This document shows, piece after piece, positions 44,509 to 53,359 of a DNA stretch of 64,000 nt. Position 1 is the stretch's first letter, and each line of letters begins with the position of its first letter. A program made the translations under genes and the position numbers. Origin of the DNA: Polluticaenibacter yanchengensis (GTDB lineage: Bacteria > Bacteroidota > Bacteroidia > Chitinophagales > Chitinophagaceae); contig JAQGEF010000017.1 in the NCBI GenBank assembly GCA_027854065.1, positions 28,522 through 92,521 on the forward strand, read 5' to 3'. A model generated the notes under the pieces. That model saw nothing but the letters and a program-made list of their open reading frames with translations. It did no database searches and was not told the DNA's origin.

Positions 44509-45750
44509 CTATTTCAGTAATGTTTTTATGGCTTTTTTCAGGCTTAAATGACTTAACAATACCCGGAATGACGTGTTCTCAGTATGTAAAAACTGTAAAA
44601 TTGAAGTAATATAAACCACCAAAAAACTCATACTCAGCACCCGCACGCCAGTAAGCACATCGTACCTGTTAAAAGCCAGCAAAAACAGACTTACCAGGAT
44701 ATTAAAAATAAGCCCGGTACACAAAGCATAAAAATTCAGAATAAACCTGCTAAAGCCGGACTGCCAATAGCTGAATATTAAAAAACCTGCATAAAAGCTC
44801 AATCCCAGGCCCAATGTTACCGCATAGTCCTTAAATAACGGCAATTCCTTTCTAAAAATAAAAACATAAAAACGGTCCGGCAATACAGCCAGGACCAATG
44901 TCCCCGCCAACAAAGAAATAATACTCAGCCACTGGATAGTCACCACAGACGCTTCATTAATATGCGCCCTATTATTTAGCAAGCCGGAATAAATAATTTG
45001 TCCCAGGATGGTAGGAACGATCAGCATCGCTTCCGCAATAGAGATCGCATTGGCAAAAACACCCAAAGCAGTAGCAGGTATTAAAAGATAGATCAGCCGG
45101 TTATTCAGAATCCCGGCCAAATGCCCCAGCTGGTTTCTAAATCCCAGGCTCATGCCAGCCTTAATTAAAGCCCTTGTTTTTAGTTTATCCTCAACCAAAT
45201 GAATTTGCCGCGCTACAAATGCGCTGCCGGCAAAAACAAGGCACCAGGAAAAAAGCAACGCCTTAAGAAATTGCTCCCCGGCAGCGTTATCCGCTGCAGA
45301 AAAAAACAAATAGGTAAAAAGAACCGTCAGTACAGGTTGAGCAGTCTGCGTAATATAATAGGTATTGAGTTTATTTTGGCCCAATAATATATTCTGGTGA
45401 GTGGTTATGCCCGCGTTCAGAAAGCAAATAATAGCCAGGTAGTAAAATTCCGTTATATTTACCCTGCTAAAAAGGTAAAATGCAGCCGGAATCATTAAAG
45501 AAATAGCCGCTGACCAACTGTAACTGACTTTCTTTATGTTTCTAACCAGGTAGTTTTTTAATAATAATCCAATAGACGCACCTGCAATTACCTCGCAAAC
45601 TGCAAGATTAATAGTAATGATTACTAAATAAAAAGCGCAAGTACCTCTGTCTGATATGCTTAAGTACCAGGTTAATAAAAGCATAACATAAAAGCCACAA
45701 AAAGCGCTTATCAGTTTAGATAAAATTCCTATACTTGCCGATTTTAGCAT
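44509..45750 (-). CDS. Polysaccharide flippase-like membrane protein, 413 aa
   Basis: An integral membrane protein with about 12 hydrophobic helices, resembling the Wzx/oligosaccharide flippase branch of the MOP superfamily, which moves lipid-linked glycans across the inner membrane. Examples of helices are ISKLISAFCGFYVMLLLTWY near the start and ISLLAGTLVLAVLPDRFYVF near 270. No polymerase, glycosyltransferase or other glycan gene is adjacent, so the substrate is unclear. Specificity cannot be read from the sequence, and a MATE-type exporter is an alternative. It is the first gene of the operon with the DHH and FKBP genes and is divergent from glmS. Confidence 0.75.
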   Translation of the reverse strand: MLKSASIGILSKLISAFCGFYVMLLLTWYLSISDRGTCAFYLVIITINLAVCEVIAGASIGLLLKNYLVRNIKKVSYSWSAAISLMIPAAFYLFSRVNITEFYYLAIICFLNAGITTHQNILLGQNKLNTYYITQTAQPVLTVLFTYLFFSAADNAAGEQFLKALLFSWCLVFAGSAFVARQIHLVEDKLKTRALIKAGMSLGFRNQLGHLAGILNNRLIYLLIPATALGVFANAISIAEAMLIVPTILGQIIYSGLLNNRAHINEASVVTIQWLSIISLLAGTLVLAVLPDRFYVFIFRKELPLFKDYAVTLGLGLSFYAGFLIFSYWQSGFSRFILNFYALCTGLIFNILVSLFLLAFNRYDVLTGVRVLSMSFLVVYITSILQFLHTENTSFRVLLSHLSLKKAIKTLLK

Positions 45751-45807
45751 TCAAGTTTAATTTTTCATTTTTTTTCTGTAACTATGCAAGATTAAGACTA
45801 AGTGTCA

Positions 45808-45815
45808 TAATTTTG
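45808..45815 (+). promoter_or_regulatory. -7 element of glmS
   Basis: TAATTTTG, matching TAnnTTTG, 20 bases before the glmS start codon. The leader is too short to hold a glmS ribozyme. Confidence 0.6.
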
Positions 45816-45835
45816 CAAAAAAAATATAATATATA

Positions 45836-47674
45836 ATGTGTGGAATAGTTGGATACATTGGACATAGACAAGCTTATCCGGTCGTTTTAAAAGGCTTAAA
45901 GCGCTTAGAATACAGAGGTTACGACAGTGCAGGTGTTGCTTTAATAAATAATAATAAACTTAATATTTACAAAAAACAAGGTAAAGTAAGCAATTTAGAA
46001 GAATATGTGATCGGCAAAGATCTGGATGGACAAATAGCTATTGGCCACACACGTTGGGCCACACATGGTGAACCAAGTGACAGAAACTCACATCCCCACC
46101 TTTCAGCCAGTGGCCAGTTTGCCATGATCCACAATGGTATTATAGAAAACTACGCACCACTAAAAGCAGAACTCATCAATAAAGGATATGAATTTAAAAG
46201 TGATACCGATACCGAAGTATTGTTGAACTTTATTGAAGACATTAAAATAAATAACAACTCCACTTTAGAAGAAGCATTACGCATTGCCCTCAAACGCATC
46301 GTAGGCGCTTATTGCATACTCTTAATAGATCAGGAAGACCCGACCACTATTTTAGCTGCCCGTAAAGGGTCACCATTAGTAATCGGCATTGGCAAAGGAG
46401 AGCATTTCTTAGCTTCAGATGCCACTCCAATCATCGAGTACACAAAAGAAGTCGTATATGTCAATGATTACCAGATAGCCATTGTTCGTGCAGACGAATT
46501 AGTACTTAAAAACCTTGGTAACGAAGTGGAAACACCATTCATTACCAAGCTCGATATGGAATTGGCAGCCATTGAAAAAGGTGGCTTTGACCATTTCATG
46601 ATCAAAGAGATCCATGAGCAACCGCAAACCATATATGACTGCCTGCGCGGCCGGTTAAATGCTGCTGAAGGCACTATAAAAATGGGCGGTGTAGATAACA
46701 ACATCGATAAATTACTAAATGCCAACCGCATTATTGTAGTCGCTTGTGGTACCAGCTGGCATGCCGGTCTGGTAGCAGAATACCTGTTCGAAGAACTATG
46801 CCGCATTCCGGTAGAAGTAGAATACGCCTCAGAATTCCGTTACCGCAACCCTGTAATTTTAACGGGCGATGTCATTATAGCAGTCTCTCAAAGCGGTGAA
46901 ACAGCCGATACCTTAGTCGCATTGGAAAATGCCAAAGAACAAGGCGCGTTTATCTTCGGTGTTGTCAATGCAGTAGGTAGCAGCATCGCACGCATCAGTC
47001 ATGCAGGCGCATACACGCACAGCGGCCCGGAAATTGGTGTGGCAAGCACAAAAGCCTTCACCGGACAATTAGCCGTATTAACCATGATGGCTTTAAAAGT
47101 AGCAAAAGCAAAAGGTACTATTTCCGAATTACGTTACGTAGAGCTCATCAGGGAACTTGATGCCATTCCTGGAAAAGTAGCTGAAATATTAAAAGATACA
47201 ACCGCTATTCAAAAAATAGCCGAAAAATACAAAGATGCCAGCGATTTCCTGTACTTAGGTCGCGGTTACAACTTCCCAGTAGCATTAGAAGGCGCACTTA
47301 AACTAAAAGAAATCAGTTATATCCATGCCGAAGGCTACCCTGCTGCTGAAATGAAGCACGGCCCTATCGCGTTGGTAGATGAAACATTACCGGTCGTATT
47401 TGTAGCAACAAAAGACCGCTTTTACGAAAAGATCGTTTCAAACGTTCAGGAAATTAAAGCACGCCGTGGCCAGGTAATTTGTGTAGCTACCGAAGGCGAT
47501 ACCGTTATACCCGGCATGAGTAATGATGTGGTGTACGTACCCGATGCAGATGAAATTGTAGGTGCCATGTTAAGCGTTGTTCCAATGCAGGTATTAAGCT
47601 ACTATATAGGTACTTACCGCGGCATAGATGTGGATAAGCCACGTAACTTAGCCAAAAGTGTTACTGTAGAATAA
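45836..47674 (+). CDS. glmS: Glutamine-fructose-6-phosphate aminotransferase (isomerizing)
   Basis: Makes glucosamine-6-phosphate from fructose-6-phosphate and glutamine, the entry to UDP-GlcNAc, peptidoglycan and lipopolysaccharide. The N-terminal glutaminase has the nucleophile Cys2 in MCGIVGYIGHR and the HTRWATHGEPSDRNSHPH loop near 72-90. Two SIS domains follow at about 290-430 (ACGTSWHAGLVAEYLFEEL, VSQSGETADTLVALENA, TKAFTGQL) and 460-600, ending in the characteristic DKPRNLAKSVTVE. The 612-residue length is normal. It has its own TAnnTTTG promoter and a terminator, so it is monocistronic. Confidence 0.98.
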   Translation: MCGIVGYIGHRQAYPVVLKGLKRLEYRGYDSAGVALINNNKLNIYKKQGKVSNLEEYVIGKDLDGQIAIGHTRWATHGEPSDRNSHPHLSASGQFAMIHNGIIENYAPLKAELINKGYEFKSDTDTEVLLNFIEDIKINNNSTLEEALRIALKRIVGAYCILLIDQEDPTTILAARKGSPLVIGIGKGEHFLASDATPIIEYTKEVVYVNDYQIAIVRADELVLKNLGNEVETPFITKLDMELAAIEKGGFDHFMIKEIHEQPQTIYDCLRGRLNAAEGTIKMGGVDNNIDKLLNANRIIVVACGTSWHAGLVAEYLFEELCRIPVEVEYASEFRYRNPVILTGDVIIAVSQSGETADTLVALENAKEQGAFIFGVVNAVGSSIARISHAGAYTHSGPEIGVASTKAFTGQLAVLTMMALKVAKAKGTISELRYVELIRELDAIPGKVAEILKDTTAIQKIAEKYKDASDFLYLGRGYNFPVALEGALKLKEISYIHAEGYPAAEMKHGPIALVDETLPVVFVATKDRFYEKIVSNVQEIKARRGQVICVATEGDTVIPGMSNDVVYVPDADEIVGAMLSVVPMQVLSYYIGTYRGIDVDKPRNLAKSVTVE

Positions 47675-47693
47675 TCAATCAGAAACTCATATT

Positions 47694-47730
47694 AAAAGTA
47701 CATTTCCCTTGGGATTTGTACTTTTTTTTA
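47694..47730 (+). terminator. Terminator of glmS
   Basis: AAAAGTACATTTCCC and GGGATTTGTACTTTTTTTT form a stem with one mismatch and an 8-base T-run. Confidence 0.85.
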
Positions 47731-47733
47731 TTG

Positions 47734-47896
47734 GGGGCTGTCAGCATTAGGAATTATTCCTGGCAGCATACCGGGCTACAAAGGGGTGCCGCCATGCGCA
47801 CACTTTTAACCATATACCGTTCCGTATATTTCATACATGCCCGGGTACAGGCGCATGGCCGGTTCGTGCCTCACCGCCCTTTATATCCCGCAGCCC
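47734..47896 (+). repeat. Dispersed intergenic repeat family A, copy A4
   Basis: Starts TTTTATTGGGGGCTGTCAGC in the glmS terminator T-tract and ends TATATCCCGCAGCCC. Inner stem GCCATGCGC / GCGCATGGC is perfect; CATACCGGGCTAC matches A2. A reading frame across it (47716-47988) has repeat composition, not protein composition. Confidence 0.75.
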
Positions 47897-48005
47897 TGCA
47901 GCATATACCATTCTATTTAGCAAAAACCGGTTCTTACTACCAAAATAGCAGGAAATCCCGTAGGCAAAGCAGAGGTTGTACCAGATGATTACAGGTATAT
48001 ACTGA

Positions 48006-48060
48006 AAAGTAGCGCCAATCTGCAGTTGTATGATTCTGCACCATCAGCAGTGAGTATTCA
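48006..48060 (+). repeat. Solitary degenerate copy of the CAATCAGCGG motif
   Basis: AGTAGCGCCAATCTGCAG, then ATGATTCTGCACCATCAGCA. It lies between repeat A4 and the adk terminator; no gene is in this 500-base gap. Confidence 0.55.
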
Positions 48061-48121
48061 TTGAAAAATCAATCAATCATTTCAATATCAGTCTCATCTT
48101 ACACCAGGAGTACTAAAATGT

Positions 48122-48168
48122 AATAAGGCTGTCCGGAATTAATTTTCTCAGGCAGCCTTATTATAAAT
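48122..48168 (-). terminator. Terminator of adk
   Basis: AATAAGGCTG and CAGCCTTATT pair around a 25-base interior on either side of GTCCGG / TCTCAGG, just beyond the adk stop. The minus-strand side ends in TTATTACAT rather than a clean T-run, so confidence is moderate. Confidence 0.6.
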
Positions 48169-48175
48169 ATTGCAA

Positions 48176-48748
48176 TTAGTTAAGGTTTATTTCGGAAACC
48201 AGTCTGTTAAAAATCTCATCTATGGAACCTTCTCCATCTACTTTCTTTACTTTTTCAAACTGGCTGTAGTATTCAGCAACAGGTAATGTTTCATTTTTGT
48301 ACACATCCTGGCGATTTTTCTGAATAGCAGGATCTGCATCATCTAACCGGCCGCTTGTTTTAGCCCTTCCAATTAACCGGTTAATTAACTCATCGTCATT
48401 TACCGTTAAAAAAAGAACTTCAGAAATTTTCGTTTGTTTTTCTTCCAGCAATGCATCTAATGCTTCAGCCTGAGCAACAGTTCTTGGAAAACCATCGAAC
48501 AAAAAACCTTTAGCGTCAGGGTTTTGTTCTATACAAGATCTTATGATACCAATAACTACTTCGTCCGGAACCAATTTACCCGCTTCAATTAAACTTTTAG
48601 CTTCTAAACCTAGTTTCGTTTCAGCTTTCATTTCCTTCCTGAGCAGGTCGCCAGTACTCAAGTGCACCCAACCGAATTTTTCAATCAATTTTTCACTTTG
48701 AGTACCTTTACCGCTGCCCGGAGGGCCAAATAAAATTACATTATGCAT
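48176..48748 (-). CDS. adk: Adenylate kinase
   Basis: Interconverts ATP plus AMP and two ADP. The 190-residue form has the Walker A loop in FGPPGSGKGTQSEKLIEKF near 6-24, the AMP-binding STGDLLRKEMKAET near 32-45 and GFLFDGFPRTVAQAEALD near 80-98, and a short LID (RLIGRAKTSGRLDDAD) without the zinc cysteines. The short length and lack of a zinc finger are usual in Bacteroidota. It is monocistronic and divergent from msrB. Confidence 0.97.
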   Translation of the reverse strand: MHNVILFGPPGSGKGTQSEKLIEKFGWVHLSTGDLLRKEMKAETKLGLEAKSLIEAGKLVPDEVVIGIIRSCIEQNPDAKGFLFDGFPRTVAQAEALDALLEEKQTKISEVLFLTVNDDELINRLIGRAKTSGRLDDADPAIQKNRQDVYKNETLPVAEYYSQFEKVKKVDGEGSIDEIFNRLVSEINLN

Positions 48749-48862
48749 TCTCTTAAAAACCTTATTTGCTGCGAAAATAACAATTAATTTTAAAAAATTT
48801 TCCCGAACTTTAAAGTCTCATTTATTTTTTAACTCACTTATACACTGTTCAAGCTGGAAATT

Positions 48863-49432
48863 ATGGTAAAGGTTTGGTCAATTTTGCTACTCTCACTTAT
48901 GGCAGGATGTGCTAATACCGGCACCTCAGAGCAACAGATGAAAAAACTAACAACTATGCATCAGGAAGAAAACACTGACAAAAAAAATCCCGTCTATAGC
49001 CGGACGGACACCAGCAAGGTGGAGCTCACAGACAGCTCATGGCAAAAAATATTGTCGCCTGAAGAATACTATATAGCAAGGCAAAAAGGGACGGAGCGCC
49101 CCTTTACAAGCCAGTTTGAAACCTCAAAAGACATTGGTACTTACTACTGTAAAGCCTGTGGCAATCCCCTGTTTTTAAGCGATACCAAATTTGAAAGCGG
49201 ATGTGGCTGGCCAAGCTTTTATAAACCGGTTAGCAAAGCCGCCATCATTTATACCCCTGATAATTCCCATGGTATGAGCCGCACCGAAGTACAATGTGGC
49301 AGATGTAAAGCACATCTCGGCCATGTATTTGAAGACGGGCCGCCACCAACAGGTTTAAGATATTGTATAAACGGCGTTATTCTAGATTTTGAAAAAGCCA
49401 AAGAATTACAGAAACAGTTAACGCCACACTAA
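48863..49432 (+). CDS. msrB: Peptide-methionine (R)-S-oxide reductase, lipoprotein form
   Basis: Repairs methionine R-sulfoxides. The protein starts MVKVWSILLLSLMAGCANTG, a lipoprotein signal with Cys at residue 16, so this version acts in the envelope rather than the cytoplasm. The MsrB domain follows at about 55-185: WQKILSPEEYYIARQKGTE, zinc pairs CKACGNP and CGRCKAH, the GCGWPSFYKPV segment, and the catalytic Cys in GLRYCING near 170. The 189-residue length is normal for an MsrB with a signal. It ends at a terminator whose T-tract touches the dus promoter. Confidence 0.95.
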   Translation: MVKVWSILLLSLMAGCANTGTSEQQMKKLTTMHQEENTDKKNPVYSRTDTSKVELTDSSWQKILSPEEYYIARQKGTERPFTSQFETSKDIGTYYCKACGNPLFLSDTKFESGCGWPSFYKPVSKAAIIYTPDNSHGMSRTEVQCGRCKAHLGHVFEDGPPPTGLRYCINGVILDFEKAKELQKQLTPH

Positions 49433-49440
49433 GCGAATCT

Positions 49441-49476
49441 CAATACCTCCGCCAAAATCGGAGGTATTGTTTTTTA
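49441..49476 (+). terminator. Terminator of msrB
   Basis: CAATACCTCCG-CCAAAAT-CGGAGGTATTG then TTTTTT: a perfect 11-bp stem. Confidence 0.95.
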
Positions 49477-49479
49477 GTG

Positions 49480-49487
49480 TAACTTTG
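49480..49487 (+). promoter_or_regulatory. -7 element of the dus gene
   Basis: TAACTTTG matches TAnnTTTG, three bases after the msrB terminator T-run and 20 bases before the TTG start codon. Confidence 0.65.
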
Positions 49488-49507
49488 CAGACTTAAATTC
49501 TAGCGTT

Positions 49508-50542
49508 TTGGTAAAAATTGGTAACAATATTACACTTCCGGACTTTCCTTTGTTATTAGCACCAATGGAAGATGTCAGCGACCCACCGTTCCGCGCCGTA
49601 TGCAAGGATAACGGAGCCGACCTTATGTACACAGAGTTCATTAGCAGCGAAGGACTTATTCGCGACGCTATCAAAAGCCGCCAGAAGCTGGACGTATTCG
49701 ACTACGAAAAACCAATCGGCATACAAATTTTCGGTGGTGATGAAGAAGCAATGGCAATGAGCGCCAAAATTGTAGACGCCGTTCAACCCGATTTATTGGA
49801 TATCAACTTTGGTTGCCCGGTAAAAAAAGTAGTGAACAAAGGCGCAGGTGCAGGCGTATTAAAAAACATTGACCTGATGGTGCGTTTAACGGAAGCCTGT
49901 GTACGCAGCACATCATTACCTGTAACGGTAAAAACCCGTTTAGGCTGGGATGATAACACCAGGAACATCGAAGAAGTAGCAGAACGCCTCCAGGATGTCG
50001 GCATCCAGGCATTATCCATACACGGACGCACCCGCTGTCAGCTGTATAAAGGACATGCTGACTGGTCATTAATAGCAAAAGTGAAAAATAATCCGCGCAT
50101 CAAAATCCCGATTTTCGGAAACGGGGATATAGACAGTCCGGAAAAAGCATTAGAATACAAAAACCGTTACGGAGTGGACGGTATCATGATTGGCCGCGCT
50201 GCCATTGGTTATCCGTGGATTTTCAATGAAGTAAAGCACTATATGGCTACCGGCACCCATTTACCACCTCCCGATATTCATCAGCGCGTAGCAGTTATCC
50301 GCAAACACCTGCACTTTTCAATAGAGTGGAAAGGTTTGATACCCGGCATCAATGAAATGCGCCGCCATTATACCAATTACCTCAAAGGATTACCAAATAT
50401 TCGCGACTTCCGCCTGCAACTCGTTACACTAAGTTCAGAGGAAGAAATTAATGGCGTTTTAGATACTATTGAAAAAACTTATGACGGCCACCAGTTCGAA
50501 CGCCGGCAAATAGATATGGACGCACTGGCCCATTGTGGGTAG
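49508..50542 (+). CDS. tRNA-dihydrouridine synthase (DusB-type), TTG start
   Basis: Reduces uridine to dihydrouridine in tRNA with FMN and NADPH. The 344-residue TIM-barrel protein starts at a TTG (49508-49510): the encoded MVKIGNNITLPDFPLLLAPM matches the usual family opening, and the next ATG would remove the conserved N-terminal strand. Motifs: LLLAPMEDVSDPPFRAVCK near 17-35, the catalytic Cys in NFGCPVKKVVNKGAGAG near 100, KTRLGWDD, and IFGNGDIDSPEKAL and GIMIGRAAIGYPWIFNEV. It is transcribed from its own promoter directly after msrB and converges with the next gene at a palindromic terminator. Confidence 0.95.
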   Translation: MVKIGNNITLPDFPLLLAPMEDVSDPPFRAVCKDNGADLMYTEFISSEGLIRDAIKSRQKLDVFDYEKPIGIQIFGGDEEAMAMSAKIVDAVQPDLLDINFGCPVKKVVNKGAGAGVLKNIDLMVRLTEACVRSTSLPVTVKTRLGWDDNTRNIEEVAERLQDVGIQALSIHGRTRCQLYKGHADWSLIAKVKNNPRIKIPIFGNGDIDSPEKALEYKNRYGVDGIMIGRAAIGYPWIFNEVKHYMATGTHLPPPDIHQRVAVIRKHLHFSIEWKGLIPGINEMRRHYTNYLKGLPNIRDFRLQLVTLSSEEEINGVLDTIEKTYDGHQFERRQIDMDALAHCG

Positions 50543-50662
50543 ATTTTATTCAAAAATTGCAGAGTCCTATCAAATAGGACCTGTATATATGATATCGCAC
50601 TATCCTATTGGTTAGTTACACACTGGTTATCAGTTCTAAAGATAAATTTTTAGGCCTCCCAA

Positions 50663-50710
50663 AATATAAAAGGAGTTGTACAATAAAGATTGTACAGCTC
50701 CTTTTATATT
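50663..50710. terminator. Bidirectional terminator after dus
   Basis: AATATAAAAGGAGTTGTACA AT pairs with ATTGTACAGCTCCTTTTATA TT around an AAAG loop with one wobble; placed between two convergent genes. Confidence 0.85.
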
Positions 50711-50792
50711 ATTCTATCATTGTCCTAAATGCTTATCGGGTGTTATTCAAAAGTTTTGACCCAACTAATAAGTGATTTTCAATTATGAATAA

Positions 50793-51719
50793 TTACTTAC
50801 CTACAATCGAATTTAGTTTTTCCAATAATACATTATACTTCTCCTTAAGGTCTTTTATTTCAAGTTCAAGTTGTTTTACTTTTTCTGAGTCAATCGAATT
50901 GCTTTCTGAAGCAGGAATTTGATTAATCAATGCCTGGGTGGAGCTTTTAAAAACATACCCGTTATTATCTATTACCAATACACTACCCGCACCATTAGTC
51001 AGGCCATCAATTTTAAGATTACCGGCTACATGTAATTTGGCCAGTGGATTTGAAGTACCGATACCCATATTTCCATTATTAAGAATCCTGGCTTTCTCTA
51101 TTCCATTAATACCATCGTAACTGGTACCAAAGATCAAACTGGAATTATTGGCTATTGATTGTATAATAAAATCATTCTTTTTACTTCCATAAACAAAATC
51201 ATTGTCACCGGTAGCAAAACCAATACGCGCTACACTCCTATAATTTTCCTGGGTAACTACTTCATCAGCATAAAAATTAATACTGGCAGCTCTTCCCGAT
51301 ATAGCAAGTTGAGGAGAGGCCGCTCCATGATGAATGCGTACAGGAAACTGTGGATTTGAGATACCAAAACCGACAAACCCATCAGGCTTTACAGTGACCC
51401 TTGCTTGATTGCTAGTTTTTAATATTAATTCAGCAGCATTTGTACTTCCAATAAAATGGCTGCTAGTAACAGTATTTCCATTCAACGACCAGAAATTGGA
51501 ATTAAAGGCATTGTAATTGGCTTTATAAAGATTACCAATAGCATCAATGGCAATTAAATTTCCCAACGAGTCTTTTTGTGGTAACTTATCAAATAAAACC
51601 GTACCTGTAACATGTAAATTGGCTTGGGGATTAGTGGTTCCGATGCCGACATTATTTTGAGATTTAGCCGTAAGAACAAAAAACGGAGTCAATAAAAATA
51701 ATATTCGTATTGATTTCAT
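50793..51719 (-). CDS. Secreted tail-fibre-like protein with C-terminal coiled coil
   Basis: A 308-residue secreted protein. The signal peptide is MKSIRILFLLTPFFVLTAKS. It then carries the recurrent motif NVGIGTTNPQANLHVTG at about 22-38 and MGIGTSNPLAKLHVAGN near 218, which marks a family of Bacteroidota surface proteins with fibre-like beta structure. The end, from about 270, is a coiled coil (EKVKQLELEIKDLKEKYNVL) that probably trimerises the protein. No T9SS tail is present, so the export route is unclear. Similar motifs occur in phage fibres, but there are no phage genes around it. Function unknown. Confidence 0.75.
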   Translation of the reverse strand: MKSIRILFLLTPFFVLTAKSQNNVGIGTTNPQANLHVTGTVLFDKLPQKDSLGNLIAIDAIGNLYKANYNAFNSNFWSLNGNTVTSSHFIGSTNAAELILKTSNQARVTVKPDGFVGFGISNPQFPVRIHHGAASPQLAISGRAASINFYADEVVTQENYRSVARIGFATGDNDFVYGSKKNDFIIQSIANNSSLIFGTSYDGINGIEKARILNNGNMGIGTSNPLAKLHVAGNLKIDGLTNGAGSVLVIDNNGYVFKSSTQALINQIPASESNSIDSEKVKQLELEIKDLKEKYNVLLEKLNSIVGK

Positions 51720-51869
51720 AATGAAAAATTTCGGCTAAGATAATAAAGTACTAATAATTAATATCAATAATTAAAATTATACCCTAATATTTATAGTGGA
51801 TTATACGCAAACAAAAACAGCGACTTCAATTTCTGAAATCGCTGTTATCTTATGTAAACTGCCTAATGC

Positions 51870-53339
51870 CTAGTTTTTCTTGATACTGTAACTCCAGTTA
51901 CCACCAATAAACAATGATAATTTAATGGTATAATTTCCTGCAGCAGCCACTGCTATATTCGCACCATTTAGCTCTACAGAACCATTGTTGCCATCATCAC
52001 CCAGGTTAATACCCCAATCGTCATTGGCACGGAATTTAATTTCACCGGCGGTAAGATTTAAAGTAATTTCATAAGTTTTGTTTGCCGCATCAAATGTCAT
52101 ATTCTGATCACTATTCCAACCATCAGGTGTGGCACTGCCGATCAATCCCCATGAGTTGATCTTTGTATAGCCCCAGGTTAAATCGGCAGTATTGGCATGC
52201 ATTAAATAAACACCACTGCCATCTACTTTTATATTATTGCCACCGTTAGATAACTGGCCCGGACCAGCCATGCCATAATCGCCTGCGCCCCAGTCATTGC
52301 CTTTTACAAACTTAAATTCAGTGCTGGCATCAGGAAAATACAGGAAGCCCTGGTAATAACTGTAAGGACCACCCACCGGTGACATTGCTACCAATTGAGG
52401 GGCATTACCAACACTCCAACCCTGGTGCCCACCCGGAACATTCAATGCCTGAGGATAAGTGTAGCTTTTCATCCTGTTAACAGCAAGAATGTTATGATAA
52501 GTCGCAATCTGGGCATACGCACCAGAAGTTGCCACAACAGTCCAATACAGGTTAGCAGTAGCAGATGCATCTGAATAACCATATTTATTTAAAGAATCTG
52601 CCAGTGCCTTATGTGAAAAGTTTAACTGGTTATCATTGCCGCTATTATTAGAAGCAATGGTAAACAAAGGCATTGTAAAATCTGGCATGATTTGTACGCC
52701 CTCACTGTCGAAATTGCGGGCTGCAAATAATACTTTATACTTAACGCCTGTTGCTGTTTTAGTTGGCTCGGACTTGGTCCAGTTAAACAAAACGCTTTGA
52801 GAAGCAGAACCCGGATCTATTGTAACAGCCGTCTCGCCGGATAACGGATTTAGTAACAAGAAAGGTGTAGCTCCGTCATTAAAACGGGTAATAGAAATAT
52901 TATAAACATCACGGCTCAATAAATCTGTAGAGCCATTAGACGCTTTTACACTCCAAATCAACTCTGAAGTAAAACCGGCAGCAATGCCCTTAGCAGACAG
53001 CAAATCATCCAGTTGCTTTTGTGTAAGTGTTAAAGCATTAGTGGCACCACTATTATCTGACGCCACTTCCAGTAGAGGCGCTTTAATATCTCCGGTTTTT
53101 AATGCGGCCACCCACTTGTAAGTTGGTTTTGTATGCAAACCCGGCGCCGAAGCATTCCAGGTAAATTTGATAGTATTGGTTGGTGTCGCACTGTTTAGGA
53201 TAATATGTGCGCCATTGGTTATTGTCAGTAATTGGAAGGCATTCAGTCCTTCACCTCTTACAGTCTCATCGAAATCCGTTTTTCTACAAGCTGTAAAAAG
53301 CGTAACCAATGCTACCATTAAAAAAGTTATCTTTTTCAT
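51870..53339 (-). CDS. SusE/SusF-like surface starch-binding lipoprotein
   Basis: A 489-residue outer-surface lipoprotein of the glycan-uptake operon. The signal is MKKITFLMVALVTLFTACRK, with the lipobox Cys at 18. Two SusE-type Ig-like modules follow at about 40-155 (FTWNASAPGLHTKPTYKWVA) and about 175-285 (FNWTKSEPTKTATGVKYKVL), each with the KWV/KVLFAAR pattern, then two C-terminal starch-binding-type domains from about 290 (YYQGFLYFPDASTEFKFVKG, GEIKFRANDDWGINLGDDG). The tandem modules suggest that it holds alpha-glucan on the cell surface for SusC/SusD. It is last in the operon, 21 bases after the 269-aa gene. Confidence 0.88.
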   Translation of the reverse strand: MKKITFLMVALVTLFTACRKTDFDETVRGEGLNAFQLLTITNGAHIILNSATPTNTIKFTWNASAPGLHTKPTYKWVAALKTGDIKAPLLEVASDNSGATNALTLTQKQLDDLLSAKGIAAGFTSELIWSVKASNGSTDLLSRDVYNISITRFNDGATPFLLLNPLSGETAVTIDPGSASQSVLFNWTKSEPTKTATGVKYKVLFAARNFDSEGVQIMPDFTMPLFTIASNNSGNDNQLNFSHKALADSLNKYGYSDASATANLYWTVVATSGAYAQIATYHNILAVNRMKSYTYPQALNVPGGHQGWSVGNAPQLVAMSPVGGPYSYYQGFLYFPDASTEFKFVKGNDWGAGDYGMAGPGQLSNGGNNIKVDGSGVYLMHANTADLTWGYTKINSWGLIGSATPDGWNSDQNMTFDAANKTYEITLNLTAGEIKFRANDDWGINLGDDGNNGSVELNGANIAVAAAGNYTIKLSLFIGGNWSYSIKKN

Positions 53340-53359
53340 TACTTTAAAATTTAGATGAG

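Noticed and set aside
45781-45835. glmS ribozyme or riboswitch before glmS
   Set aside because: The promoter core is 20 bases from the start codon, leaving no room for a structured leader.
47716-47988. 90-codon reading frame across repeat A4
   Set aside because: It follows repeat sequence, is absent from the other copies in any equivalent frame and has no protein-like composition.
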